A stretch of DNA of 64,000 bases from Anaeramoeba flamelloides (GCA_027625915.1 JANTQA010000010.1:1488001-1552000); one strand, 5' to 3'. Positions 32,601 through 43,594 are shown, counted from the first letter of the stretch. Translations and numbers: made by a program. Notes: generated by a model from the letters alone, not told the origin.

Positions 32601-35600
32601 ATTCTTTCTTCAACTTTGTTTCAGCCAAAAGGGGAATCCATAAAAAAATGAAAAATGAAGCAAAAATTTTTCAAACATTTATTGCTTTTAGCAGTATAAA
32701 TTGTTTTTTATAATCGGCCTTTAAAGAATAAATAAGAAATAGGCAGAATAATACATATTAGAGAACGTTTGATATCCAAATGAAGTAAATCTAATCATTC
32801 TATATATTTTTGTAAAAATTGAAAAACTCAAATTCTTAGGGAAGCACATAGAGAAAAACAACAATGTTCATTTTAATCTTCAATTGAAGATAATCAAAGA
32901 AAATTCCAAGAGAAATCAATATGATTTCTCTACAATCATTTTCACAGTTTCAATAATATTAGAATAACAGGTTTTTGCCTAGGTGAATATAGAACTTGCA
33001 ATAAAAAAAAATAATAAAAAAAAAATCAAAAATAGAAAAATAGAAAAATAGAAAAACAGATAAAAAGTGAAAAAATGTTTTTTCCAATTTTGATAATTAA
33101 ATTTTTTTTCTTCTAATATCCCTTCAAACACTTTAACACCTATAATTCATCCATTAAAAACAAAACCCCTTGACTGGAAAATAGTTTATATTTAACTTTT
33201 CCTTATTGAACTTTTGAGAGAAAATTTATTTTTTTTCGGCAAACAGGTGGTAATTTTGTTGAATTGCCTCTCTTCAATAAAAAAAAAAAAAATTCATATT
33301 TTTTAAAAGGAGAACTAGATAGAAAAGTTAATTTAAAAAAGTGTGCTAAAAAAGTTTTCAACAATAACAATAAAATAGATTGCAAATCCCAATAATTCCA
33401 TTTTTAGTGCTTTATTAAAAAAATTTTTGGTCACACTTATAGAAAATCAAAATTTATCAATTTTCCTAAAATAATATTTAATCGCTTTGAGAAGAACAAA
33501 CAAAAAGACCTTCAAAAACCAATTAAAAACGAAAATTGTCTCATTAATTTCGTCTCTTCCTTATTGAAACTTTGATACAAAATTAATTTTTTTTCAAATG
33601 TAATTTAACTGCCCTAAAACTGTTCAAAAAAAAAATAAAAACCACAAAGAAAACATTTTTATATTGATTAAAAAAATGTCATTCAGTAAATTCAAATTCT
33701 ACAAACTTTCAAATGAATATTTTTTTTTGTAAATATTTGAATTGTTTATGAACAATAAAATATTTTTTGATTCGTATACAGCTGTTTTAAAAAAGTGAGT
33801 AACAAAAAGTTTTATAAACGTTACTCAAATTGTTTGATTCATTTGTTTTAGGCAGTTTGTGTAACTTTTTAAAACTTGGAGTACTCACTTTTTTAAAACA
33901 GCTGTAAAATACATTTTTCAAAACCCCAATTCAAAATTTATTTTAGAAAACTAAATCAAGTTTAAAATACTTCTAATGGCTGTGTTTATTCACTCTTTGA
34001 ATTAGAAGTTACTAATTTAACCATAGAGGGATTCTCTCTTTTAACAGACAAAGTGTTTTTTTTTCACACTAAACCCTTAACAATAAATCCAAATTCAAAA
34101 TTTTTAATCAACCAAAATTAATTTGTGAAAAAAAAAATTATTAAATAAATTCTATCAGAAATACTAAATTAAAACCCCTAACAAATTGAAACGAAAACAA
34201 AAAAATAAATAATCATCAATCAAAAATCAAAAATAAATAATTATAAATCAAATAAATCAATACTGCTTTAAAAATTTTGGAGATCACGATCATTAAAAAA
34301 TTTTTTCAAAAAAAAATTAAAAATTTGCTAATTTTTCACTTTTTGATAACTTGACTTATAACAAACACTATTGGTTAATAAAAGATCTTGGATCAAAAAT
34401 TATTTTTCAAGATATTTAACAATTAAAGTTGGAAAATCTATTTTTTCATGGTTCTATTAAGATTTTTTCAAATTTAATCGTAAAAAAATTGAATATTTTT
34501 TTTTTTCACATTTAAGAGGTTCATAATCATATATTTTAAAAGTATTTTAAATTTAATAAATGTTTTTCAAATAGGGAACCAATCATTTGGATTATTATGG
34601 AATTATTTATTGATTTAAATGAAAAAAATATTTTTTTTTTGATTTTTCCGTTAGGTTTTTATAAATTTTCGGTTTATTTCAAAAAGTAAAAAAAACAGGA
34701 CACTTTCATTAGGTTTTCCAGAATTTAAAAGAATAGAGTAAAATCTTTGATTTTAATAAATTCTTTTGAATTCTGGAAAATCGTTGTTAGATTTTCTTGA
34801 GTTTTCTGTTTATTTGTAAAATCAATAGATTTTCGTTAGGCTTTTTTTAATTTAAAGGAATTGAGTAAAATCCATAAGATTATACTCAATTCTTTTAAAT
34901 TCTGGAAAAGTGTCGTTAGGTTTTCTTGAGTTTTCTGTTTATTTGTGTAGTGTTCTAGGTTTTTTTTACTTTTTGAAATAAACCGAAAATTTATTAAAAT
35001 TTTCTGTTTATTTCAAAAATTAAAAAAAACCTAACTAAAATTGATATATTTTACCGATAAAACAGTAAACCTCAAGAAAACCTAGACACTCTACGACACT
35101 CTACGAAACTCCACAAAAATACTTCACAATAATAAAATATCAAAACTATTTATTTAAAACCCAAAGATATTTAAGTTATCTATTCAAGTTCAACAATCCT
35201 AAAATCCAGTACATTTACTAATTGCCTAAATAGATATTATATGTAATCAATAAAAATTCAAATCAATTTTGTCCACTATGTCTAAAACATGAACAAAAAG
35301 AAATAATAGAAAATATAGATCAATTTTTTATGGGTATAGCCTTCCGATGAAAAAAATAGATTAATTTTTCAGAATAAATATAAAGAAATAAATCAAAATG
35401 AATTAATATTCAACCAAAATAGTTTGAAATTATTTTCATTAATTAATAATCGTGAAAATCTATGATTTTACGCTTAAATTTCTGGAAGGGAAATTAAGTC
35501 TAAGGGAAACTAGAGTGTAATTTACACTTCTTCAATAATAATAAATAAATACTAATTTTTTTTTTATCTTATTTTTTAATTACTAATTTCTATATTTAAA

Positions 35601-35731
35601 AAAACAAATTTTTAATAGAAATGATCCAATCTTCTAAGAATAAAAAATCAAAAATTAAACAAAAAAAAAGTCGAAGGGATTTTAAAATAGTTAAACAAGA
35701 AGAAAAGAAAAAAGAAGGTGGCTGTTGTTAA
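29645..35731 (+). CDS. RAB21: Rab21-like small GTPase
   Basis: Rab-family switch for early-endosome and integrin-type traffic. Five exons: 29645-29815, 29961-30021, 30419-30584, 30735-30823, 35619-35731; total 600 nt, 199 aa, all phases close. Donors are gtaaaa, gtaagt, gtaatc, gtaaat. G1 is GEGRVGKTS (10-18); effector region TTIQAQYLEKEI and VNLSIW match the Rab21/Rab5 branch; G3 is DTAGQE (58-63); G4 NKYD (116-119); G5 SSAK (145-148). The last exon continues ELTK|KMIQSS, aligning with the KRMIE helix of Rab21, then a very basic K/R stretch and the double-geranylgeranylation tail GGCC-stop. The final intron is 4795 nt and repeat-filled, so local gene finders could miss the tail. An 18-codon in-frame extension upstream of the Met is AT-rich and rejected. 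Assignment to Rab21 rather than Rab5 or Rab22 is by motif reading only. Confidence 0.9.
31042..31735. mobile_element. Putative TIR element with GAATCGACCTCGATT ends
   Basis: TTGAATCGACCTCGATT at the left is inverted as AATCGAGGTCGATTCATT at the right, 15-17 bp, unusually GC-rich for this window. No target duplication is clear and the interior is non-coding, so the element call is tentative. Confidence 0.5.
32612..33186. mobile_element. TIR element (CAGTCAAAGG family), copy without nested MITE
   Basis: Left AACTTTGTTTCAGCCAAAAG; right CCCCTTGACTGGAAAATAGT before TA. Collinear with 42763-43454, including GAAAAACTC...ATTCTTAGG, AGAAATCAATAT and CTTGCAATAAAAAAAA. It lacks the 164-bp MITE present in the other copy and so serves as the empty site. 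Confidence 0.75.
33779..33904. mobile_element. 126-bp TA-flanked MITE
   Basis: CAGCTGTTTTAAAAAAGTGA at the left and its exact inverse at the right, with the arms matching perfectly for 23 bp and TA outside both ends. Tc1-like CAG terminus. Little apart from the two arms is present. Very well preserved, so probably recent. Confidence 0.88.
34640..35110. repeat. Nested hairpin array
   Basis: Outer arms built on ATTTTCGGTTTATTTC (about 34655-34690) are inverted at about 34957-34995 and again near 35005-35035. Inside are two stem-loops: CCAGAATTTAAAAGAATAGA...inverse (34718-34777) and ATTTAAAGGAATTGAGTAAA...inverse (34850-34910), separated by direct copies of GTTAGGTTTTCTTGAGTTTT-like sequence. 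Related to 6930-7260. Confidence 0.7.
35427..35550. repeat. Dispersed repeat copy (others at 5395 and 62975)
   Basis: Shares TTATTTTCATTAATTAATAA and ATCTATGATTTTA with 62975-63110, and GTGTAATTTACACTTCTTCA with both other sites. The core AGTGTAATTTACACT is a near-perfect palindrome. It ends about 70 bp before the last Rab exon. Confidence 0.65.
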
Positions 35732-36610
35732 ACATCATTTTTAAAAAAAAAATAATTTATAAAATAATTATATATATATTTTTTATATTAACATTTATAA
35801 TTTAAAAAAAAACAATGAAACAAAAGAGACAATTAAAAATTAATTTTACATTTTTTAAATATTTATTTAAACATATTTAAATGTTTAATATTGTTTTATT
35901 GATCACTTTTTTTTTTATAAAAATATTAATAATAATTTATTACCTAAAAAAAAATTTCCAAAGAAAAAAAATTATGTGAACAGAAAACAATTTAACTTCG
36001 TTTAAAAAACAAAAAAAAAAAAACAAGCAAGAAAGAAAAAACGAGGTTCAAAAAATAAATAATTTTTAAATATACTTTAATTGTTTTATTATTTTTGAAG
36101 TCTTTTTTTTTTATTATTATGAAGAAACAGATATCAAAATTATTTTCAAATTCTCATTTAAAAAAATAAAAACCTGTTACAAATTTGACGAACATTAATT
36201 TTTCCAAAAAAAATTTCTCTTATATCTATATTTTTCACAAGAACTAAAAAAGGTATAAAAGGGATAGTAACTCCCTTCTGTTAAAAAGATTTTTTGTAAA
36301 ATGAATTATTTTCAAATTTCTTCAACATTTTTTCCTTATTTAAATTTAATCAAGAGAGAAGAAAAAGAAAAGTAGGGGGTGATAAAATTATGAATAAGTA
36401 CATTTTATTATATTCTAGTTTCAAAAAGTCAATAAAAGTTGGATCAAATATAAAATTTTTTGAAAAAGAAAAACAAAAATTTAAATAAAAAAAGAATATT
36501 ACCTATTATTAGTTATTTTTATACATTCTGAATAAAACTTGAGTCGGTACTTTCACTTTTTTCTTTTTTCTTCAAATTATTATTTTTTCTTTTTTTTCTT
36601 TTGCTGGATT

Positions 36611-36701
36611 TTATGCTTTTGTTTTTCTTCTTTCACCTTCAACCATTTTTTCTACCACACCCAAATAATCAACCAACTCTAAATTACTTGGAAATTTAGG
36701 T
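36611..36701 (-). CDS. Candidate terminal exon, unrecognised
   Basis: On the minus strand, after an atag acceptor, an open frame reads PKFPSNLELVDYLGVVEKM, then VEGERRKTKA and TAA. Composition is much less AT-rich than the flanks. The sequence upstream of the acceptor is also partly coding-like (FLYLCENR) but is separated by a stop. No upstream exon was located before 39487, and no family is recognised. It may be a decayed gene end. Confidence 0.3.
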
Positions 36702-37487
36702 CTATTTTCACATAAATATAAAAATCACTCAACAATTCCTTCCTTAGGGTTAATTCTTTTCTTTTTTAAAAGTCAAGAATTTTTATTGTTTTGTTAGATA
36801 AATGTAAAAACGAAAAAACTAAAGTTAGAATAAAAACTATTAAAAAATAATTTAATGGAATCATTTTTTAGATTTTATTCCCTAAAAAGTGTTTTATTGA
36901 TTATCTATTTTAAATTTTTAAATAATAATTCAAAAATTTCCAGTGAATATTGTTACACTTTTTTTTATAGATAATTCAATGTTGAATATTTGAAAAATTC
37001 TCTTTTTTTCTTTTTTTTTTAATATAAAAATACATATTTTTATTATATCACACACTTTAGAGAAATAGGAGCTTATTACAGCTCTTCAAAATAAAAAAAT
37101 AAGTATAAGGAATTATTATACATTTTAAATGTGGGTGTCTTTGTACAATCTTCAGAAATTTAAATGAAAAAAAAGCAAAAGTTGATTCGAAAATTCTTTC
37201 CAAAATTAAGCACAACTATCACCCATGAATAATTGTTTTTGTATTATTATTAAGGTTGATATTTTAAAACAGTATTTATTTTTCGCACAAGAGGCTTATT
37301 AAACTTTTAAAAGCAAATATAGTATCTATACATTGACAATTTGAAAATAAATCACACCATAACCCATAGCGATCCACAAGCAACAAAAAACTCAATTTTT
37401 TTATTTTTAAATCAACCTACTATAATGTTCAGGAGAAAATAATAGAAATAATTTAAATCAGTTTAGAGTTGATATTCATAAAATATA

Positions 37488-38067
37488 AGGTATTTCCAAA
37501 AAAGCGGGGCATTTTTTTTTTACATTTCATAAAAAATCATCTTTGTTGGTGAAGATATTCATTAATTGACGACAGCAAATTAAGTTTAATATTAATATCA
37601 ATTTAATAAATGGCCAAGGTATTTATTTCAAAATACGTTCATTGAAATATTTCCAAAAAATGAAAAAAAAATAGCACTTTTTTTGAAAATAATGTACAAC
37701 CAATTTCAATGTGAAACTGGAATACAAAAAGGGTACAAATTATTTTTTAAACAATAAAATACAGTTATATGTTTTCAATTCTATTTGAAATTTTGTTTTG
37801 ATTAAACAAGTTATGAAAACGGGGGTTTCAATCTCAAATGAAAAAAATAAAGATCAATTTTACACTCCAAAAAACTATCAGATAAAATCGTGATCAGAAA
37901 ATATAATATCTTTTATTTATTTAATACAATACTAATAAACAAATTGAATTATTATCAAGAATCGATAAATGGTTGTTAATGATTTTAGATATTAAAATCT
38001 TTTTTTTGAATATTGAATTTAAAAATATATTATAAAATAAATTTGCCGCACTTTATTGGAAATAGCT
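37488..38067. mobile_element. Tc1/mariner-type MITE, copy 2
   Basis: AGGTATTTCCAAAAAAGCGG at the left, AGCTATTTCCAATAAAGTGC (inverse) at the right, TA on both sides. 580 bp. Collinear with 9181-9773. Confidence 0.9.
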
Positions 38068-38238
38068 TATACATTAAGATTCAATAATTTTTCCAAAAAA
38101 ATATTAGCTGTTAAAAAACCAGTTGGTTACACTTTAATGAAATTTCTTAAGCATTATTTCTAAATTTCTTTAGAAAATTAAAATTATTGACACTAAGATT
38201 TTTTAATAGTGAATATTAAAATTTAAAAGAAATTACAG

Positions 38239-38309
38239 AGTCTCACTTTTTTTAATGATGATTTAGATATTCAAACAGAAGTTGATGTTAATGTTTTATG
38301 TTTCTCATG
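38239..38309 (+). CDS. Exon-like block, unrecognised
   Basis: Between an attacag acceptor and a gtattc donor lies an open 71-nt block encoding SLTFFNDDLDIQTEVDVNVL then CFS. It sits alone between two repeats, with no partner exon identified. Confidence 0.15.
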
Positions 38310-38489
38310 GTATTCATTTTGTTATCAAATTTTATTCTTCATATTTCATCAATAAACAAACAAGTAAATCAAAGCATAAGAAAATCAAATAAAAATAATT
38401 CAAAAACCAAAAATAGAATAATCATATTTAATAATTTAATCACAAATCAGTATAAATATGACATCTTTAGAAAAAAAAACATCTTAGGG

Positions 38490-39200
38490 GTCGGGCTATT
38501 ACGGTTAAAAATAATTCTCTGAATAGGAAAAAAAAAATTTTTTGATATATTTTTGAACTTCTTAATACTAATTTGAATTATTTACAAAAAGAATTATATA
38601 TGTATGATAGATCTCAAAAAATCAAAAAACAAAAATGAGGACGTTTTTAGAAAAAAGTGATAAAGAGTGATACTCAAATATAAGTTTAAATAGATGCTCC
38701 TGAAAATTTTGAATACCACTGAGTTTGCTTTGAGGTGTCGATCTTTGACGAATTTTGGATATCTTGAAAATTTTTTTTTTCATTGTTTTCATTTCTCAAA
38801 TGAGTTATTTTAACAAAAAGGATTTACAAAATCCTTACTTTAGCAAATATAAAGGGTTTAAGTACAATGAAAAATTGAATTGAATCGAATTTAATCAATT
38901 TTGAACTGAAAAAAAAAAAATTTTTTATAAATTGAAAAAAATTAGCCATTTGGAAATTTAAAACAAAATATTAATTTTTTTTTTCTTATTTGGAATTTTT
39001 TGGATTTGGGAAAAAGATTTAAAACTTATTTTTCTTTTTTTTTTAAATTTTGTTCTTGAGATCAGATATAAATTTTTTTTAAATTGTCATTTTTTGAAAA
39101 TTGAGAATCCTTTTTTGAAACTGTTATATTTTTTTTCTTGTTTATATTTTTGGAATTGAAATCCTGAGAAACCTTTTTTTGTTATTTATATTTTTGCCCA
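38490..39200 (+). repeat. Unclassified dispersed repeat, copy 2
   Basis: Second, more diverged copy of the 24995-25700 repeat. The block ATTCTCTGAATAGGAAAAAA and the later GATAGATCTCAAAAAATCAA anchor the alignment. No intact ORF. Confidence 0.6.
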
Positions 39201-39487
39201 TTGGAATACTGTGATATAATTTCATTTAAATTTTTTTCAAAAAAAGAAGCCTAGTTTCACAAGATCATTTTTAGAGAGTAAGTCCTTCCCCAAGTATGAA
39301 GAAAATCCATCGTAATGGGTACCCCCCTTAAACCCCATTATTAATTTTTTTCATTTTAGGGGCTTCTTGAAAGGGTTTTCTGGAAAGAAAAAATAAAAAT
39401 GAAAAGTTTATCTTTTTTTTTTTTATTGTCTTTTCACTAATAACTTAAAGTTTGGCTTTATGAAAAGGCGTTCCTCTACTTTAGAGT

Positions 39488-40379
39488 TTAATTTATATTT
39501 TGGGCTAAAAAATCTAGTTCTGGGTTCTTTAAATGTTCTTCAAAATCGACAATTTGGAGAAATTTTTCTTCTAATAATAATTTTTTGAATTTTTCAACGA
39601 GCATTTCTTCATCTCCAATTTGGAATTGATAGTTTTTTAAAAATTTAGAGTTTTTGGTTTTTCCTTGCCCTTTTTCTTTTTCTTCTTCTTCTTCAATAAC
39701 TAAAACATCTTTTTCATTTTCTTCATTTGAAAGTTCTTCGATTCCTTCTTGAAAATTCTTTTGGGATAATGAATTCACTTTCAAGTTGATCCATTTTGAA
39801 GAGTAACAGTAAGCCTTTCAATCAAAAATTTATTGTAATTTTTTATCAAAAATAATAAAGATCGTGAATAAAGCAAAACAAGAAGAAAAAAGATAAAAAA
39901 TTAAAAAATAAAAAAAAGAAATCAGCAAGATGTGTCTTGTAGAAAAAAAAAAAGTAAAGGAAGAAAAGACCAACTTTAATTGCACTTTGTTCTTTTCCCT
40001 TTTTAAGTTTTTGGTCGTCTATAATTAAGACAACAGATGTTTTTGTCATTTTGTTGATCGTTTCTCCGATTTTTTTAATGGGTGAAGGAAGATCTTGTGA
40101 ATTATTATTAGATGATGAATGGTAAACGCCAATTATTGATAAAGCATTTGATTCACAAAAAGTTGAAACCAATGTTAAAGCTAAATCAACGTTTGAAGAG
40201 AGTGTAAATGCATTCGAATGAAATAAAGGAACACAATTAGTAATTTGGATTGTGCTTGTAGATGATATGTTTTTGATTTCAGGTCCTAAGAGTAAACCTG
40301 TAATGGGCTCACTAAAATATTTTGTAGCATGAAGAAGAAGCTGATGGTAAGTTGAATTGGATAAATTAAATTGTGACAT
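39488..40379 (-). CDS. EMC8: ER membrane protein complex subunit EMC8/EMC9
   Basis: Subunit of the EMC insertase, which places tail-anchored and multipass proteins into the ER membrane; this soluble MPN-like (UPF0172) subunit caps the cytosolic side. Two exons: 40379-39975 and 39814-39488, 243 aa. Family landmarks: an N-terminal TYHQLLLHATKYFSEPITGL segment, LLLGPE, ITNCVPLFH, VDLALTLVSTFC, SIIGVYHSS, VVLIIDD, then a conserved Trp in YCYSSKWINLK and the C-terminal VDFEEHLKNPELDFLAQNIN. It keeps no JAMM zinc residues, as expected for this subunit. An acidic insert (VLVIEEEEEKEKGQ) makes it longer than the usual ~205 aa. Phase allows only the donor AAA|gttggt, the single non-GTA donor seen in this window, so the junction should be treated as approximate. 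Confidence 0.88.
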
Positions 40380-40477
40380 TTAGGGGAAATTAAGTAAATC
40401 TAAAAAGAAATTAGGATTCAGACTGACTTTGAAAAAAATGGAAAAAATTATCTTTATTAAATTTTTTATTTTTTTGA

Positions 40478-40651
40478 TTTTTCATCAATTATCTTACTAT
40501 CTATTTGACTAAAAATAAATTGCTCGACTTGTTACCAATGCATAATTCTCAGTACCCTTTTAATATTTTGTTCGATGTTTACACTGACATTTCCTGTTCA
40601 AGTCCATTAATCACAAGTTTTAAGATTTCCCTCATCAAAGAACTATATTGA
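40478..40651 (+). CDS. Open coding-like block, unrecognised
   Basis: 58 codons without a stop and without an early Met: LTKNKLLDLLPMHNSQYPFN, ILFDVYTDISCSSPLITSFK, ISLIKELY then TGA. The minus strand of the same block also has a short convincing frame from an ATG at 40635 (MREILKLVINGLEQEMSV), so strand is undecided. It lies just upstream of and divergent from EMC8/9. It could be an exon or a decayed gene. Confidence 0.2.
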   Translation, partial: FFINYLTIYLTKNKLLDLLPMHNSQYPFNILFDVYTDISCSSPLITSFKISLIKELY

Positions 40652-41265
40652 CAGTTATTAAAATAAAAATAGGAAATATTTTTAACTTCTTATTGGTTTT
40701 TTTCTTTTTCCAATAGGGTTTTTAAAGACTAGGTTGTAATTTGTGATCTTAAAATTTATTTTAGGAAATTGAAGTGACAATTTTTATTAGATAAATAGAA
40801 AATAACAAAAACAAAACAAATTATTTAATTTATAATATATTATTTTTATTATACATAAATATTATCCCTCCCAAAGTGGTTTTATCAATTAAAAATTGAG
40901 GATAGATTACCAAAAACTGAGAAACATTCTTTATTATTTAAACAAATCATTTAAAGGGTTTACAAATTTGATTGAAATTATTAAAAACTCTTTTGATTCA
41001 ACAAAAAAATTATTTTTTTTCCTAAACCAGATTTTAAAAAATAATATTATAAGTACTGTTTCCTGACATAAAGATATTTTTCTTCATTTAATATTTATAA
41101 TTTACCAATAAAACTATTGAAAAAAGAATATAAAAATAAAACTAAAAAAAATTTCTTCTAAACATTCACATAGATCGTTACACCAATAAATTTATGAGGT
41201 TAATTATTACTTATTTTTTGATTTATAAGATTAAATTTATAAAAAATTGAATATATATATATATA

Positions 41266-42758
41266 TCCCTTAGCGCCCCAGATTTGCCTAAATTTCATCA
41301 AGTATTGTAAATTAGATTTAAAATGATATTGATCTACTAATATATTAATTTTCTTATTTGTCTTTAATCCAGATTTGAATTATAATAAAAAGTCAAAATA
41401 GTTCAAAGATAAAGTAGTTAAGTTATTGATTGTTTTTTTTGAAATTGAAAAAAAAAATAATAATTATTCCTTTTTACATTTTTTTAAAAGATTTTTATTT
41501 TTATTTTATTTTTTAAAATCAGAAATTTTATTACATTAATAGTAATTCAAAACCCAACACATTAATTTATTAATAATAACCAGCAAAAAATTTTGCTAAT
41601 TTTATGATAAAAAAAATAAATAAAAAAATAAATTACTTTGAAATTTAATTTTTTTATTTAGAAAAAATTTCTATAAATATCCAATTAAGAGAAAAATTAA
41701 AATTATTTCTTTAGGCCAAAACTAAATTTTTAATATGATTAATTTTTTAAAACTATTAATAAGGCAATAGATAATAATTGAAAATCAAAAAAAAAAAAAA
41801 ATTGTAAAATAATTTCAATTTATTAAATTGGAATAAAACAAATAATAATTACTTTTTAATCGATAAAATATTTATACTAAAATTTAAAATAAAATAAAAA
41901 ATAACTCTTGAATTTTATTCCAATATAATAAAATAATCTCCGAAACCAAATTTTTTTATTGCATTTTGCTATTGGTAAAAATTTGAATAATATATTTGTG
42001 ATATTAGGATTTTTCCTTAATAAATTAATCCAGATCTTGTTAAATAAATTCTGATATATGGTCTCTAATTCAACAATATTGTTTATTTTATGTCTAGATT
42101 TTAAAAAGTCAAAAATTAAAAAATAGTAAAAAATAAAAAAAAAACCAATTATTAATCTGACTCAAACTATTGGCCAAATCATTTAAAATTGAAAAAAATC
42201 TTGTTGAAAAAATTGTAAAATTTTGCAATGAAAAAAAATTTGATTTTTTTTTACTAAATTAATTTATATTTTTTTTTATTTTTAAATTATTTAGAATCTA
42301 ATATAGATATTGATATTGAATAGTAATCAGTAGATAAAACAAATTTTCTATGTGATGTTATAATAACTTTTATAATGAATAAATTATTTAATCAAGCATT
42401 TTAGGCAATTTTGGGGTGCAAAGGGACCCAAAAAAATTTCCAGTAAAGTATGATGTATTTTAAATGTTAAAAATAAGAGGTTTTTGATGTCTAGACAAAC
42501 TTTTCAAAAAAAAAAAAAAATTTATTTTGACAAAATTTGGAAAAAAATAAAATCACAATAACCAAAAAAAAAAATTCCCAATGTTGAAAATTTTTTTTCA
42601 AGTTATTTTGTTATTTTAAGTAACTATACAATTTTTAATTATAAAATTTTCTTTCGAGGATAATTTTTTATTAATTCTATACCTTATTATCCTTTGATAA
42701 CATTTCAAATTAAAATTTTTGTTTGAAATGTTTTTAGGTTATTTGGGGTGCTAAGGGA
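41266..42758. mobile_element. 1493-bp non-autonomous TIR transposon, copy 1
   Basis: TCCCTTAGCGCCCCAGATTT at the left and its inverse (GGGGTGCTAAGGGA) at the right, TA outside each end. A third TIR-like segment lies internally at about 42401-42430 (TTTTAGGCAATTTTGGGGTG), suggesting a composite or an extended right end. No ORF. Copy 2, with the same architecture, is at 46148-48187. Confidence 0.85.
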
Positions 42759-42762
42759 TATA

Positions 42763-43454
42763 AACTTTGTTTCAGTCAAAGGTGACCAAGATTTTTTTCA
42801 AATATCAATTATTTTATATAATTGACCTTTGAAGAACAAATAAGAAATAAGTCGAATAAGAGATATTAAGGAATTGTTGATATCGGTCTGAAATAAAACT
42901 AATAAATCAATAAAATTTCTTAAAAATTGAAAAACTCGGATTCTTAGGTCCACATTGAGAAAAAAATAGAATGTCCATTTTGATCTTCTACTGGTATTTA
43001 AATAATAAATCGGGCACAATTTTCACTTGTTTTTCGGGACTTTATTTTAGAAATCAAGTCCCCAAACAACTTGCTTTGTATTTGTGATCTCTATTTGAAA
43101 AAGGAAATGAAAATATAGTGAAAATTTTTCACATTTAGTATTTAAATATCAGGTTCAAAGATTAAATAAAATTTCACTAGAAATCAATATCATTTCGAAA
43201 CAATCATTTCCAAAATTTCAATAACCTTAGAATAACACTATTTTTACCAAGTAACTATTGATCTTGCAATAAAAAAAAATTTTTGCAACGGAATTATGTT
43301 TTAAAAAAAAAATCGAAAAAAAAACACAAATGTGAAAAAATGAAAACAATTTTGAAAATTTCCAAAATAAATTTTTTTTCTTATATCCATGCAACCCCTT
43401 TTAACAAATGTATTTCACGCATTACAACTGGTAACCTTTGACTGGAAAATAATT
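42763..43454. mobile_element. 692-bp TIR transposon (CAGTCAAAGG family) with nested MITE
   Basis: AACTTTGTTTCAGTCAAAGG at the left; right end reads inward AATTATTTTCCAGTCAAAGG; TA at both borders. Begins only a TATA after the end of the 41266-42758 element. Compared with 32612-33186 it contains an extra 164 bp at 42991-43154. Confidence 0.85.
42991..43154. mobile_element. CTGGTATTT-family MITE nested in the 42763-43454 element
   Basis: CTGGTATTTAAATAATAAAT at the left, inverted at the right (ATTTAAATATCAG), with the same inner layout as 23440-23614. Absent from the homologous position of the 32612-33186 copy. Confidence 0.8.
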
Positions 43455-43594
43455 TATATATATATACAAATAACATCAAATGTCTAATATCAAACAAATA
43501 AAAATTAATAAAATCTAAACTTTTTATTTTTGAAAAATTTTATCTATTAAAATAATCTAAAAAAAAAAAAAAAAAAAAAATAGTATCAAAAGAA

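Larger units (their letters stand above)
30824..35618. other. Rab21-like gene, intron 4 (4795 nt)
   Basis: Donor gtaaat, acceptor atag. Contains an inverted-repeat pair (31042-31735), a duplicated ~240-bp block (31820-32050 and 32450-32700), a 575-bp TIR element (32612-33186), a 126-bp MITE (33779-33904), a nested hairpin array (34640-35110) and a dispersed-repeat copy (35427-35550). Open frames inside it (for example from 31164 and 31815) look like background. Confidence 0.75.
35732..39487. other. Spacer between Rab and EMC8/9 genes
   Basis: Mostly AT-rich. Holds two isolated exon-like blocks (36611-36701 minus; 38239-38309 plus), a mariner-type MITE (37488-38067) and the second copy of the unclassified repeat (38490-39200). 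No complete gene recognised. Confidence 0.5.
40380..43594. other. Spacer upstream of EMC8/9 with two abutting DNA transposons
   Basis: From 40380 to about 40660 the sequence is GC-richer and open on the plus strand (see 40478-40651). Beyond it lie a 1493-bp TIR element (41266-42758) and, directly adjoining, a 692-bp TIR element (42763-43454) with a nested MITE. Confidence 0.6.

Noticed and set aside
36740-36780. UGA read as Trp in the block upstream of 36701
   Set aside because: Recognised genes here use TGG for Trp and the frame at 426 ends in TGA, so the standard code is assumed; the block is more likely decayed or intronic.
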